DNA of 64,000 nucleotides from Laccaria trichodermophora (lineage: Eukaryota > Basidiomycota > Agaricomycetes > Agaricales > Hydnangiaceae): positions 124,001 through 188,000 of the forward strand of contig JACTVC010000040.1 in assembly GCA_018417955.1 (NCBI GenBank). The letters run 5' to 3'. The notes below the pieces were generated by a model, which was given only the letters and a program-made list of their open reading frames with translations, was not told where the DNA came from and ran no database searches. The translations under genes and the position numbers were made by a program. Positions 1 through 9,723 of the stretch are shown one piece after another; the stretch's first letter is position 1, and every line of letters starts with the position of its first letter.

Positions 1-131
1 GGCGTTCGGGGAGGCTCCGCAGCGGGAGTCGCCACAATCGGTTCCGGATCCTCGGAAACGAAAGGCTGCAGTTCTTGGTTGAGTTGGGGATATAAAAGAG
101 TATAAAACACGGGCGTACAATGATAACATCC

Positions 132-789
132 TCATCCAGAATCATTGCGGCCAGTGATATAGCGGAATGCTCCGCCTTCGGAGCTTCGGTTGGGGCCTAA
201 GGGTTGAATTAGTTGTATGTGCAGAGCGGGCAAACGGGTGACTGACATCATCTTTATCCGAGTCAGTTGAAGGAGTCCTGCTTCGTTTGTTGGGATAGAT
301 GTTAGCGAGGTTCTGTAGGCACAGATATCAGCAGAAAAAGGACTCGGTATGTCGTTAGTCTCACGTGCGGATACCCGAGATCCTGCTAGATAACGTTGAG
401 CAGGAGAGAGTAATTGCAACGGAAGAAACTAACAGGACTCGGTTCGTCGAAGCCATCGTGAGGCACTTTGCGCTTGAGGGAGTTCCGCCTGCTTTGGCTC
501 AATGCATTCAAAGAGTCCTGAACTACCTCCGTTGCTGAATCACGTTCTTGATCTTGTACCCTGACCTCCAATTTCGCTTCTTTTGAAGCAAGATTCGTTG
601 GAGCTGAAGGCACCGACGAATCTGGGATATCCAAACTGATCCAAACGCCATCAGAAAAGTGCGTAAAACACAGTAAAGAAACGACACTAACAAGTTGATG
701 TTCAGTCTGCGAGAGCAGGCGTATCCAACAGTAGCCGCAAAGGTAGCAATCCCAGCAACTACAAAGTTGAAATCGCTAACAGGGAACAT
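132..789 (-). CDS. Unrecognised small protein with hydrophobic N-terminus (uncertain model)
   Basis: Two overlapping minus-strand reading frames lie here. The upstream one (789 to 523) starts with Met and a strongly hydrophobic stretch at about residues 8-27 and 30-50, as in a small membrane protein. The downstream frame (634 to 386) is Ser/Lys/Glu-rich and looks like a cytosolic tail. They could be joined by a very short intron or separated by a frameshift near position 630-660; I could not find a convincing splice pair. I do not recognise the family. It may equally be a decayed gene at the edge of the rearranged zone. Confidence 0.22.
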
Positions 790-1428
790 GGGTTCTGGTC
801 GTATATTTGATGAATAAACGGATCAGACGTGTGAGCGAACGTCGCTGTTAAGTAGGTGGTTACTCTGTGCTTTCTGTCGAGAAGCCTGTATGTCAGATGA
901 CTTGAAAAGCTTGCCAGTCTTGTAAACGACTCACATCGTAGAATAAAATGGGTGTGGTATGACGATCCCTGGATCGGTCAACGGAGCTCTTGGCTGGGGG
1001 GTTAAAGAATGGGGAGGGTTTGACGGAAAAGAGTATTTAAGGCTCCGAGCTGCCTGCTTGCCCTGCCTCGAGGTGAACACGAGTTGTGAAATGCTATACC
1101 GATCACAGATATGCCAAGTGTGTCGTACCAAGAGCGACATAGACTCCGCGTGGCAGTAATGCAACTTTTCGAAGAAGTTCCTGGCCATACAGGGTATAGC
1201 GAGCAAGATGTGCGCATAATGGAGGGCGCAACGGCGACCGAGCTGCACACAGCAACTAAGTTGGAATGTGGACGGATTTAAGAGTTATCAGTTGGCCGAA
1301 ACGGCCTGTCACGGACTTATCTTTTATCGAAGAACTGCACGACTCGGGATGATGAGGAAGACGGTCGTAAGTATTATACATTGATTGTCACCGGCTAGCA
1401 TTATTGTCACTACAATCTTGAACCCAGC
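790..1428. other. Non-coding stretch upstream of the MFS pseudogene
   Basis: No gene recognised. A short block near 1290-1310 (core 'acggcctgtcac') resembles a block near 9500-9517 ('acggcccgtcac') upstream of the intact MFS gene. This suggests the duplication that produced the pseudogene copied promoter sequence as well as coding sequence. Confidence 0.35.
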
Positions 1429-2040
1429 TTGCAATGTCACTTGTTCGCTTCCCGGCCGCTGTCCACGCACACCAGCCCAGAACTCGAAGACACGCTGATG
1501 GTGTGCAGGTCAGCCGACGCCGTACACGGGCCTTGCCAGCACGGATCGCCTCTCTGCTGTTACTCCGATCCTGTGAGAGCGCGTCGGTTGTTCCTTGCAA
1601 TTTTTCCATTCCGTAATAGCATCGCTGGAAAGCTCTAGAAGTGTGTTTTCAGGCTAGTCCTCAAGGGAAATAGAGACAAAGTGGGGTAAGTACTACGGCT
1701 GGGTTCATACGCCCCCCAATTTCCTTCCCCATCTTTCACAAACTACGATTTATCCCAACGAAATTGCACAGGACTCCGTCGGTCGAATTGAATGCCACAC
1801 CGGCGTAATGACGTACTGGAGTTGCCTCAGACGGGGTAAACCTAGTGATCCTCTTGCCGCCCTATGGCCTCCTTGGACTTTCGAAGACTTTCTCGGACCC
1901 ACGTACAGATTAGTATTGTTCAGGTTCGGGTTCATCTTAGTCCGACAACTATCCTTGTTGCCCTAGCTCCAGAGACCTATCTTGCAGCTGTTTTTTCTTC
2001 GGATAACGCCACTGCCTCCGGACAAGTAGCGAGCATAGGA
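1429..2040 (+). pseudogene. Decayed, truncated copy of the MFS transporter gene at 9.7 kb
   Basis: This stretch aligns by eye to the start of the intact MFS gene at 9670-10230. The shared order is an initiation-region block, the 'cagaactcgaagacacgc' type block, a 'ctgtgagagcgcgtcggt' block, a 'gtgggg' plus GTAAGT-like block, then the second-exon sequence around 'gtactggag' and 'ggactttcgaagac'. Reading frame is lost by indels and stops, and the copy ends before the third transmembrane exon, so it cannot encode a transporter. It retains intron-position sequence, so it arose by DNA duplication rather than retroposition. It runs in the same orientation as the intact paralogue and lies on the far side of the disrupted NLR gene. 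Confidence 0.8.
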
Positions 2041-2049
2041 CCATGCACG

Positions 2050-2249
2050 CGAGGAACAAGGGAAGATGCTTGAAAATCACATTACGACGCCATATGGCGG
2101 GATCACAGATGACATCTATATTCTGAATGTCATTTGTGACTGTTGCTTCGTCGATGACATCTAGCTCCTTCAGAAGGGTGTGGGCACTGTTATATGCCTG
2201 CCTTGCCTTGTCTGGCTGGCAAAGCTTAGCGTATAGTTCAGCTTGCCCT
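2050..2249 (-). pseudogene. Detached C-terminal part of the NLR/TPR gene
   Basis: Read on the minus strand from the retroelement's left target-site copy (2249 downward), this continues the reading frame of the NLR-like gene at 6748-9188 without a break. It gives a TPR-like helical segment with the pattern Q-A-E-L-Y-A-K-L-C followed by K-A-R-Q-A-Y. The frame stays open for about 60-70 codons and then runs into sequence belonging to the MFS pseudogene. The true stop or a last intron lies somewhere near 2050-2090; I could not place it. This segment is separated from its promoter and N-terminus by the 4.5 kb LTR element, so it is not expected to be translated as part of the NLR. Confidence 0.75.
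2245..2249. repeat. Target-site duplication, left copy (GCCCT)
   Basis: GCCCT directly abuts the left LTR and matches 6748-6752. Five bases is the usual duplication length for LTR retrotransposon integrases. Confidence 0.9.
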
Positions 2250-2467
2250 TGTTGAAATATTCAGGTCGTCGTGAACACTCGGGTTGAATAGGGACCCTCG
2301 CAAACGCGCGAGGTCTTCAAACTACAGCTGACTACCTAAATACATACTACAATTTGAAATAAACGTGGTCACCTGAAGGGCAAAATGATGTATGGAATGA
2401 TGAAGGGGAAACTATGGAACAACGCAATCATTGCTCCCATCAGCGTGATGCGCTTGAAATTCCAACA
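2250..2467 (-). repeat. 3' LTR of the retrotransposon
   Basis: 218 bp, identical to 6530-6747, with TG..CA ends. It follows a G-rich polypurine-like tract and should carry the element's RNA 3' processing signal. Confidence 0.92.
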
Positions 2468-2759
2468 CACCCCCGCAAGCGCAACACGCTGTCAAAACAG
2501 AGTAGAGTAGAGTAGAGTATATTCCGGAGCGGTCCCAATAAGGAACAACCGGGTCCCGATACACAACTGTAGCGTCTAAATACAACTGTGCTACGGAGCA
2601 TACCACACCGTCACCGTTGCGATCAGCCGACTGACCAGCCAAGAACTACCCCCGACCAGACATGGTAGGGCGCACGACTAAAACCTCCCTGGAGGGGTCA
2701 CTGGCAGGTTCTCCAACCAGCAACCACAGCAAAACTCATCGCGACCCAGGGTGAGCTTG

Positions 2760-4125
2760 ACCAACCTCGACCGTCTCATCTGCAACAGACGTGGTACACC
2801 TCAGAAACAGGGTGTGGAGAAAAACGACTGCAACACAACACAAACACGCTATCGAGAGAAGGCGTTGGGGCGCAGTAACGTGGGATGAAGGTATGGCTCA
2901 GCCACCTCAAAGATACTGAGCACGTCAAATGCGTACTTTGCCAGCACTTTAACAATCCGCTCATCCGAGCCCACCAAAACATTGCCAAAACACGCAAGAA
3001 AAGAAAACTCCCCTCCTAACCGTAAGAGCGGCGCTTCCAACGCAGTAAAGCATTGCATGACACACGTCTTCAGTCTCACCGTGATAGAAACGACACAACC
3101 TCAGAACCCGCGGAACCTCCTTTCGCCGAAGAGGATCCCACTGAAGGTAATTCACTGCTAGACCATGGCATGAAATAATGAGCTGTGTCAACGCCTTGCG
3201 GTGTGCAGGAACAACAACATCCAAGGTAGTGCCGAAACTTCAGCATATCAGACAGTTTGACAGGAGCGGAATCAACGATGTGCTTCTTCAACAGGACTGT
3301 TCTCTCTGACTCATCTATGTTCCTCTGGAGGGCATATGCACACAACACCTCTACCTCAGTCATAAGACCCGGAATCAAATCGGGGTCGGTGAGGCGCACA
3401 GGCCCAAGCATGACAGGGAACGGAAGGTGGCAGAGGAGTGCAAAGGCAATGTCCCCAACCCAGGAAGGCTTCTTCTCTACGTGTAGGAGGCAAGCATCAT
3501 CAAAGGCGGCACAGGCATAGTGACGTGTAGGCAGTTTCAGTAAGTATTGTAGACACCGCAACGCAAGGATTATGCGGCGATGTCTAATGGGCATGACCCC
3601 TGTTTCTGTGAACAGAACAGCGTGCATGGACCTTTTGTGGAGTCCCAGCAGTCGACGCAGAAAAATCATCGACATCGATTGCCCCCTCACAAGTGAAGGT
3701 GAGACGAGGGTCGACCCTTGACTTGTATAGCTGGATACCCTGACGAGGAGGGATAGTACCACTGTAGACTCTGTTGCAAAAATTGCAAAGACCATGTTAC
3801 GAGCTTTTGACGCTTTGTAGAGATAATGATGAGCGAACACAAACCGGTGGGTTGACTTAAACGTCACCCCGACGTATCTGAACTCATCAACAAACTTCAG
3901 GTGATTGTCTCCAACAACCAGTCTGGGCAATACACTCGAGATGGGGCCAGATATCATACCCTTGCTTTTAGGGGGGCCGATCGCGAGAAATTTCAAGTTT
4001 GTGCACACCAGTCTAAGTGCATATATGCTAGCCTCGACCGTCTCATCTGCAACAGATATGGCACACCTCGGAATCAGATCAGGGAGTGTGCCATCTAACA
4101 TGCTAAACGAAGACAACCACAACAC
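2760..4125 (-). pseudogene. Broken non-LTR (LINE) reverse transcriptase fragment inside the LTR element
   Basis: A 349-residue open frame (4125 to 3076) continues with frameshifts to about 2760. It resembles the C-terminal half of fungal LINE reverse transcriptases. Near its start is a degenerate catalytic-box-like V-A-D-E in place of the usual A-D-D. Then come a K-F-L-A-I-G-P-P-K type strand and the thumb-region motif with V-D-E-F-R-Y-V-G-V. Further on is a Cys/His-containing tail with the E-D-V-C-H-A pattern seen in many LINE proteins. No endonuclease domain, polyA tail or LINE end is present. Frameshifts and a missing catalytic Asp make it non-functional. It is in the same orientation as gag. 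Confidence 0.6.
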
Positions 4126-4399
4126 CAGCAGTACTCTATGGGATGGAGGACACTTCTACTCTCCCAATAGTATTGTTGAAAAGGAGCCCCCTTCTTCCAT
4201 GTAAGAAGGCAGAGCACTGCATTCAGCATCACAGAACCAACAGGCTTATTGCCCATGAGGGTTGTGAATAGCATCCCACTGGGAATAATTCACTGCGGCA
4301 TGACGAAAGGAGACTCACATCTTGAAGGCTTGATCAAGGCCTTACCTTGTGCAACAACAACGTCAAGACAGTGCCAGCACTTCAAAACCTGACTCGGAG

Positions 4400-4720
4400 T
4401 GAGCATGGTTTGCAATTTGTCCTCCATGAAGGCTTTTTCTACACAGAAGGCAGGCACCGCCTAACTGCAAGTTTCACAGCGGCTTGTATGTGGTTTAAAC
4501 ACGTGTTCAAGTTGTAGGTACCACAACACTCAGAGAGCAATACAGCAGTACCTGGAAGGTGAAATCCCTGTTTCTGATAACAGGATAGCTTGCATGAGCC
4601 TTGAATGAAGGCCCAGCAGCCTATGCACCGGAGAAAACATACAAATTCTGCAACCTGATGGCCAGAAAGGAACAGCCAACATCTCGCTACAAAAGATACA
4701 CAGACCATGTTATGAGGTTA
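4400..4720 (-). pseudogene. Second, more decayed LINE fragment
   Basis: The minus-strand translation of 4708-4439 aligns loosely with part of the neighbouring LINE fragment: an F-L-R-C-I-G-C-W segment matches F-L-R-R-L-L-G-L, and a G-F-H-L-P segment matches G-V-M-P-I. A nucleotide block near 4030-4060 also recurs near 2765-2795 ('ctcgaccgtctcatctgcaa'). The interior therefore contains at least two partial copies of the same LINE region in tandem. The frame is broken and no function is expected. Confidence 0.45.
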
Positions 4721-5029
4721 TGACGATTCTCTCCAGCGTTAAGGCTCGAGAGGGTACACCGAAACCCACAAGCCTCATTCCTCAGGGACAGAGAAAACAC
4801 ACTGTGCACTCGAGCCCCTCATGACTACATTCTTTCGTCAGCCCTTGGTGAGACACAAGGCGGCATGAAACCCTGAGTCAGCGCGCCTTGTGCTGGGTGC
4901 ATGAGACATGTGCACGGACCACTTAGCTGAGAGGAGAGGTAACACGACGTGAGTCGCATCGTCAAGATGACGACAGTGAGGCATGGCGTTCTCACTGACA
5001 TGTAATTGTAAAGAGGGCAGTCCCAATGG

Positions 5030-5196
5030 TGCACCTGACATGCAGAGTGTCTTGGAGTGATTATGGTCACTGTGCATCATGTAGAGCGTCTTAAAGGCGT
5101 TCTCAACGTAATGCGCCTGACTTGCAGAGCGTCTTGTGGTGCGCCTGACTTGCAGAGCGTCTTGTGGTGCGCCTGACTTGCAGAGCGTCTTGGAGG
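5030..5196. repeat. 28 bp minisatellite
   Basis: Three near-perfect tandem units of 28 bp occupy 5113-5140, 5141-5168 and 5169-5196, each starting 'gcgcctgacttgcagagcgt'. Degenerate units precede them at about 5031-5058 and near 5070-5097. It lies downstream of gag in the element, where pol would be expected. Confidence 0.85.
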
Positions 5197-5455
5197 TGCT
5201 GCCAGTAGCCAAAGTTGTTATACTTCAGAAAGGTCGCGAATCCCATTGGCTGCGCCCCAGCAGACGCACGCGATGGCAATATGACGTGTGCCACCTGTGA
5301 CGCGATTGCCTTGGAATTGCGCTCGACGTGCTGGAGGTCATTGCCAGTCATTCGCCTTGGGGAATGGGGGTGGAGGTCGAGTCTAGACAGAAGAAGAAAG
5401 AAACGCACCCCCGGAAACTAAACAAAACAACACTCCCGCAACGCTCCACATGCAT

Positions 5456-6307
5456 TCAAAACGCGACATCGTCTTCAAAATCCGAATCACAACAAACTGC
5501 TGCTGCCGCCTCGCCCTTCGACTTCTTCGACTTCTCCCAAGCTCGCTTCTCTGGGCAATCGGACTTGAAGTGCCCCTTTTCACCACAGAAAAAGCACGTG
5601 ACATCGGCTCCTGCATTGTTCCGCGCTCCACGACCACCCTTGCTGCCGCCTGTGACCGCCATCGCTTCGTCCTCTGGGTCCTTCGCAACGTTGGAGTCAC
5701 CGGATTGTCGCACTTCCTCATTCAGCAGGCGCGCGATAACGTTGTTCAGCGTGAGCAACTCGGAAGGGGTTGCGTCGAAGTTGATGATGACAGGGTCGTA
5801 TGAGGGGGGAAGTCCCATGGTGAGTGCGAGGATCTTGTCTTGGTCGCTAACGTCGACTCCAGACTGTTCCATGCGAAACACGAGGCCCTGGATATGACCG
5901 ATCCAGGCCTGCATCGACTGTCCAGCCGCCTTCTTCGCAGTCAAGAAGCGGCGTCGAAGAGCCAAACTCGTCGCAAAGCCAGCTGCTCGGTGGACGCGCT
6001 CCAGGGTCTCCCAGATCTCGAGTGGGTCTCGGGAGCGCATGTGCGACAATTGACCATCGTCAACACGCAAAATCATCTCCGCACGAGCTTCATCCATCTT
6101 TCCAGCATCTCGTTTCTTCATCGCACTCTCCAGCTCGGCCGCAATCGTCGATACGGCTTTTACCTCCCCATCTGCATCTACCCCTGAAATGGGAATCTTG
6201 ACCATAGACCACAGACCCCGCCGGACAAGGATGGCTTCCATCCGAATGGACCACTCGGCATAGTTGGAGTCATTGAGATTTGGGAAACGAACAGTTGTGT
6301 CGGTCAT
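5456..6307 (-). CDS. Copia-type Gag polyprotein
   Basis: A 283-residue protein starting with Met at 6307. The N-terminal two thirds match the Gag capsid region common to Ty1/Copia elements (UBN2/DUF4219-like): an N-Y-A-E-W-S-I-R-M-E segment near residue 16 and the W-E-T-L-E-R-V helix near residue 118. A zinc knuckle lies near residues 237-251 with spacing C-x2-C-x4-H-x4-C (C-F-F-C-G-E-K-G-H..C). The protein ends after an acidic tail with its own stop and does not run into a protease or pol frame. Gag packages element RNA into virus-like particles in the cytoplasm. The open frame is undamaged, which fits recent movement, but replication would need pol from a related element. Confidence 0.88.
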   Translation of the reverse strand: MTDTTVRFPNLNDSNYAEWSIRMEAILVRRGLWSMVKIPISGVDADGEVKAVSTIAAELESAMKKRDAGKMDEARAEMILRVDDGQLSHMRSRDPLEIWETLERVHRAAGFATSLALRRRFLTAKKAAGQSMQAWIGHIQGLVFRMEQSGVDVSDQDKILALTMGLPPSYDPVIINFDATPSELLTLNNVIARLLNEEVRQSGDSNVAKDPEDEAMAVTGGSKGGRGARNNAGADVTCFFCGEKGHFKSDCPEKRAWEKSKKSKGEAAAAVCCDSDFEDDVAF

Positions 6308-6529
6308 GGCGGGAAGTGGGGATTATCGTAGCAAGGGAAAAGGTGAGTTGATCTTCAAGTTCTTCAATATCTTCGGTTCTTCTGCAGTGATATCGGGCTG
6401 CGGCCGTCCTCTGCAGATATATAGGTTCTGCAACCTGTGGGGTGATAGCTCAGTCAACGGCACACGAACAAGCACGTCGAGGAGGAGATGGGATATTGGG
6501 ATAAACGGTGAGGGTATAATGCGCGTTTG

Positions 6530-6747
6530 TGTTGAAATATTCAGGTCGTCGTGAACACTCGGGTTGAATAGGGACCCTCGCAAACGCGCGAGGTCTTCAA
6601 ACTACAGCTGACTACCTAAATACATACTACAATTTGAAATAAACGTGGTCACCTGAAGGGCAAAATGATGTATGGAATGATGAAGGGGAAACTATGGAAC
6701 AACGCAATCATTGCTCCCATCAGCGTGATGCGCTTGAAATTCCAACA
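6530..6747 (-). repeat. 5' LTR of the retrotransposon
   Basis: 218 bp, identical to 2250-2467, with TG..CA ends. In the element's minus-strand orientation this copy precedes gag and should carry the promoter. It also supplies the last residues and stop codon of the truncated NLR reading frame, which runs into it as far as 6692. Confidence 0.92.
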
Positions 6748-9188
6748 GCCCTCTAAGGGAGCGGCCAACCATGAACTTGTTTCCTGGCATGTGTTCAAAC
6801 ATGGTTTTGGAATGGTGGAATAGTTCCAGTCCGTTGCGATAGTTTCCTCGCATATTATTCATTCTAGCAAGGTGGAAGACACAATAACCCATCTGCCCGT
6901 CATTCCTCAAGGTCTTGAATTCTTGAAATGCGTCATTGAGTCCAACCTCCGCCTCGTTGTAGTCTCCTTGCAAATATAGGGCGACTGACTTTTGATATAG
7001 AGCAATCGAGGCATACCTTTGAGGACCATGAATCAGGTAATAGTCCCTTGCCTTTGCAGATAACCTGATTGACTCCGTCTGGTTGTGAATTCTATGTGTC
7101 CTTCCCAGTTCGCGTTCACAGTCAGCGATGCAGGAAGAATCATCAGGCGAGCATGTCTTTTGCGCTGCCGAGTTTATTTCCACTGCCTCCGAGGGACGAC
7201 CGACCTGGAAGTAAGTGACTGCTCTTCCGCGGAGGCAAGCAGCCATGTGACGAGCATCATCCACATCTTTAAAACGTTTGTATGCCTCAGAATACAATTG
7301 TAAAGCAAAGGAGTGTTCACCCTGAAGGCGGGCAACCTCCCCAAGTCGAAGCTGAGCTTGGGCGGCCCAAGTCAAGTGATTGAGCTTTTCGTACAGATCC
7401 ATAGCTTCCTGTAAAGCCTCGATTGCTTTGGGATAGTCATCTAGTATGAGATATATTGTGCCTAGGCGTAGCAAGGCAAGGGGCAACCATGAATCTGCAC
7501 CTCTCAGTGGGTGATTTCTAATCAGTTCCAAAGTCTTCTTGGGTACATCTAGGCGCGGTACGTTCCATATAAGATAGTTGGAGTAATCCAGGGAGATCGA
7601 AACTGAGGTGCTAAAGTTGTGCTCCAAAGCATCTAGAAGAAGCATTTCGGCATTGGTCTCTTCATCAGAGAGACTGCGAACGTGATTTAAAAAACCTGGA
7701 GTTCCTGGATTGCTTCCCGCATTATGGATCAGCTGGAAGTAGAATGCCTGAACGGTCTCCTGGTATGAGGCATTGAGGGGATAATTACGAAGCATGTGTG
7801 AACGTATGGTAGAATGCATATGCAGAACATCATGTGAATTCATTAACAGGGAGGTTCGGATAAGAACTCCTTTCACTTGGTCAACATCATGAATCAGTGG
7901 AAACATTTTCTGGAGATTCTTGTGTCGAATTCCACCAGGCAAACCCGCAATGACGCGGAGGAGGTCAGGAGCTTTTGGATTGGATTTTATCAAAGGACCT
8001 TCAAGAGACATGGCGATGGAGCTATTAAGCGGGTTCATGGGATCATTGTTATGGGGCTGGCTCTCATTGTGTTTGAATAGGTGACAGTTCCAAAATTCCA
8101 GGATCATCGATGTCATGTAGTTTTCCTGTGCAGATGATGCCATCAGGACGACGGGTAGAGGGACGTAATCAACTGCATGTAGGAGGTCATCAAGGCGACT
8201 GTCAATAGATTTGCTGGGAGCTACGCTTTTGAACAGCATTCTTGATGCATCCAATGATAGCGGTTGGATGGGCTCAAGCTGGTGCCACATTACACCAAGA
8301 TGGGTGGCAGGATCATGAGCATTGCGAGTTGTAATGATAACTGTGAGCCGAGGGAACCGGGCCAAGAACTTCAAGACACCCTCAGTCTCTTTCTGTGCGC
8401 TCTCCCACATGGTTTCAAAGTTGTCTAATACAATGATACGAGGGACGTCGTTGTTGTCCAGAAAATATCTGATATTCTTGCGGCAGTCACTTGACGCCGT
8501 CAGATCGAGGTCAAGGCTGTCAGAAATGAACTCGAGGAGCTTTTGGGCCTTCAAGCCATCTGCGATATCAGATGCTTCACGGCAATCAACCCAGTGACGT
8601 GCGTTCCCAATATGTTTAACGATACGAGGATGGTGCATGATTCCAGTGGCGGCTGCAGTTTTGCCCATTCCAGGGCCAGCTCTGATGGCTACGTGTTTCT
8701 TGACCTCGGATCTTTGAAGGATTTTGCCAACAGCATCCTGAATGAATTCATCGCGACCGTAGAGTAAGAGGGCAGGTGGTAGAGACGGGGGCGGATTGGA
8801 AAGGAGGATTTTGCGGTCGGTGGGAGTTACTATCAGCCTAATGACCACAGCTACGAATACACCGCCCACCGGCACCATGAGTGACCGATGACAAGTAATG
8901 AGGTGCTGGGGCGAGTTTGCTGCGACGGACGCCGTGAGCGCACTGTGTTCTGCTTGTTCCGCCTGAGCCACTCTGGCTGGCGGAGGTCCGCCCACTACGG
9001 CAAAGAGAATGAGGTTGAAGGTGTAGTTGTTAACCTGAACACAGCGCGGCGAGGGGCTGCCAGTCAGCGCTCAGATTCTAACAAAGAAACCGCGCTCTAA
9101 TATTTGAAAGGCTAATATATACCTTGCTTGTTGTGAACCAGCCACCTTGAACGATAAAGTTATGAGCTCCTCTGAAGAAATGCGGCAT
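6692..9188 (-). CDS. NLR-like STAND protein (P-loop NTPase + TPR), truncated by the LTR element
   Basis: Exon 1 (9188-9123) encodes 22 residues with the F-F-R-G-A-H-N-F..G-G segment typical of the start of many Agaricomycete STAND proteins. Intron 9122-9035 joins it in phase to the main exon from 9034. Numbering from the Met at 8995: Walker A G-P-G-M-G-K-T near residue 107, Walker B-like I-V-L-D-N-F-E-T-M-W near 189, sensor-like I-I-T-T-R-N near 220. A winged-helix-like region and tandem TPRs follow from about residue 500 to the end. Such proteins are signal-sensing ATPases implicated in fungal self/non-self recognition; the ligand is unknown. The LTR element interrupts the TPR array after the S-L-R-G segment; the frame runs about 20 codons into the LTR and stops at 6692. 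The missing end lies at 2249-2050. A further intron near 8820-8900 is possible, so the linker before the NTPase is uncertain. Confidence 0.8.
6748..6752. repeat. Target-site duplication, right copy (GCCCT)
   Basis: GCCCT directly abuts the right LTR and matches 2245-2249. The duplicated bases fall inside the NLR coding sequence. Confidence 0.9.
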
Positions 9189-9723
9189 GGCACGGAAAGA
9201 GCAGAGGGGATTAACGTGGGACCCATTGAATGTCAAACATGCCGCCTTGTTGAGCGCTTTGCGGACTGCAGATAGGCTGCTCTTCACATCACAGCCCTGT
9301 CTTACACAATGGGGTCGTCCAAATAGCCGATATGAAGCCAAAGCGCGAGGTCACTCACAGAAGGGAATAGCGGCCAGGTATCCATAATCTGGGATGGTTA
9401 AACTTTGAAAGAGTTTCTGTGCGTCTTAGTACTGGCTTGTTGCACGTTCATCTCGAGAATCAAACAGAAGTTAGAACAAATGAGAAAAAGGCAGCGGGCC
9501 GAGACGGCCCGTCACCAACTTTCTCGAGGGTACTCAATAAGTAGTACGCATCGACCGCCACCAGCCAGAGATACTTTAAGTAGATGACGCGAACGCTACT
9601 GAACGCCATCGTTAGTCAGGGGCAATATCCTCGCCATGTCGTTGAGCGCCCATCCCAAGCCCATCCCGCATGCAATGTCACTTGTTCGCTTCCGCATCCG
9701 AGTCCACCCACCATTCGCCCACC
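9189..9723. promoter_or_regulatory. Divergent intergenic region between NLR-like gene and MFS transporter
   Basis: About 535 bp separate the two start codons, which point away from each other, so both promoters should lie here. No specific operator was recognised. A block near 9500-9517 resembles sequence upstream of the MFS pseudogene. An in-frame ATG at 9670 could give the transporter an 18-residue longer N-terminus. Confidence 0.4.

Larger units (their letters stand above)
2250..6747 (-). mobile_element. LTR retrotransposon, gag-only with LINE-derived interior
   Basis: A complete element of 4498 bp bounded by two 218 bp direct repeats that I find identical over their whole length. The repeats begin TGTTG and end CAACA, the usual LTR dinucleotides. 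Direct copies of GCCCT abut both ends (2245-2249 and 6748-6752), a 5 bp target-site duplication. Transcription is on the minus strand, because the single long internal ORF is a Copia-type gag there. A G-rich tract just inside the left LTR (about 2468-2478 on the minus strand) can serve as polypurine tract. No protease, integrase, Copia reverse transcriptase or RNase H frame is visible; the place of pol is taken by broken LINE reverse-transcriptase sequence and a minisatellite. It must therefore depend on proteins supplied in trans. Identical LTRs imply recent insertion. Confidence 0.9.

Noticed and set aside
6530..6692. The LTR-encoded end of the NLR frame as a natural C-terminus
   Set aside because: These roughly 20 residues are encoded by LTR sequence that is identical at 2250-2467, so they are a by-product of insertion.
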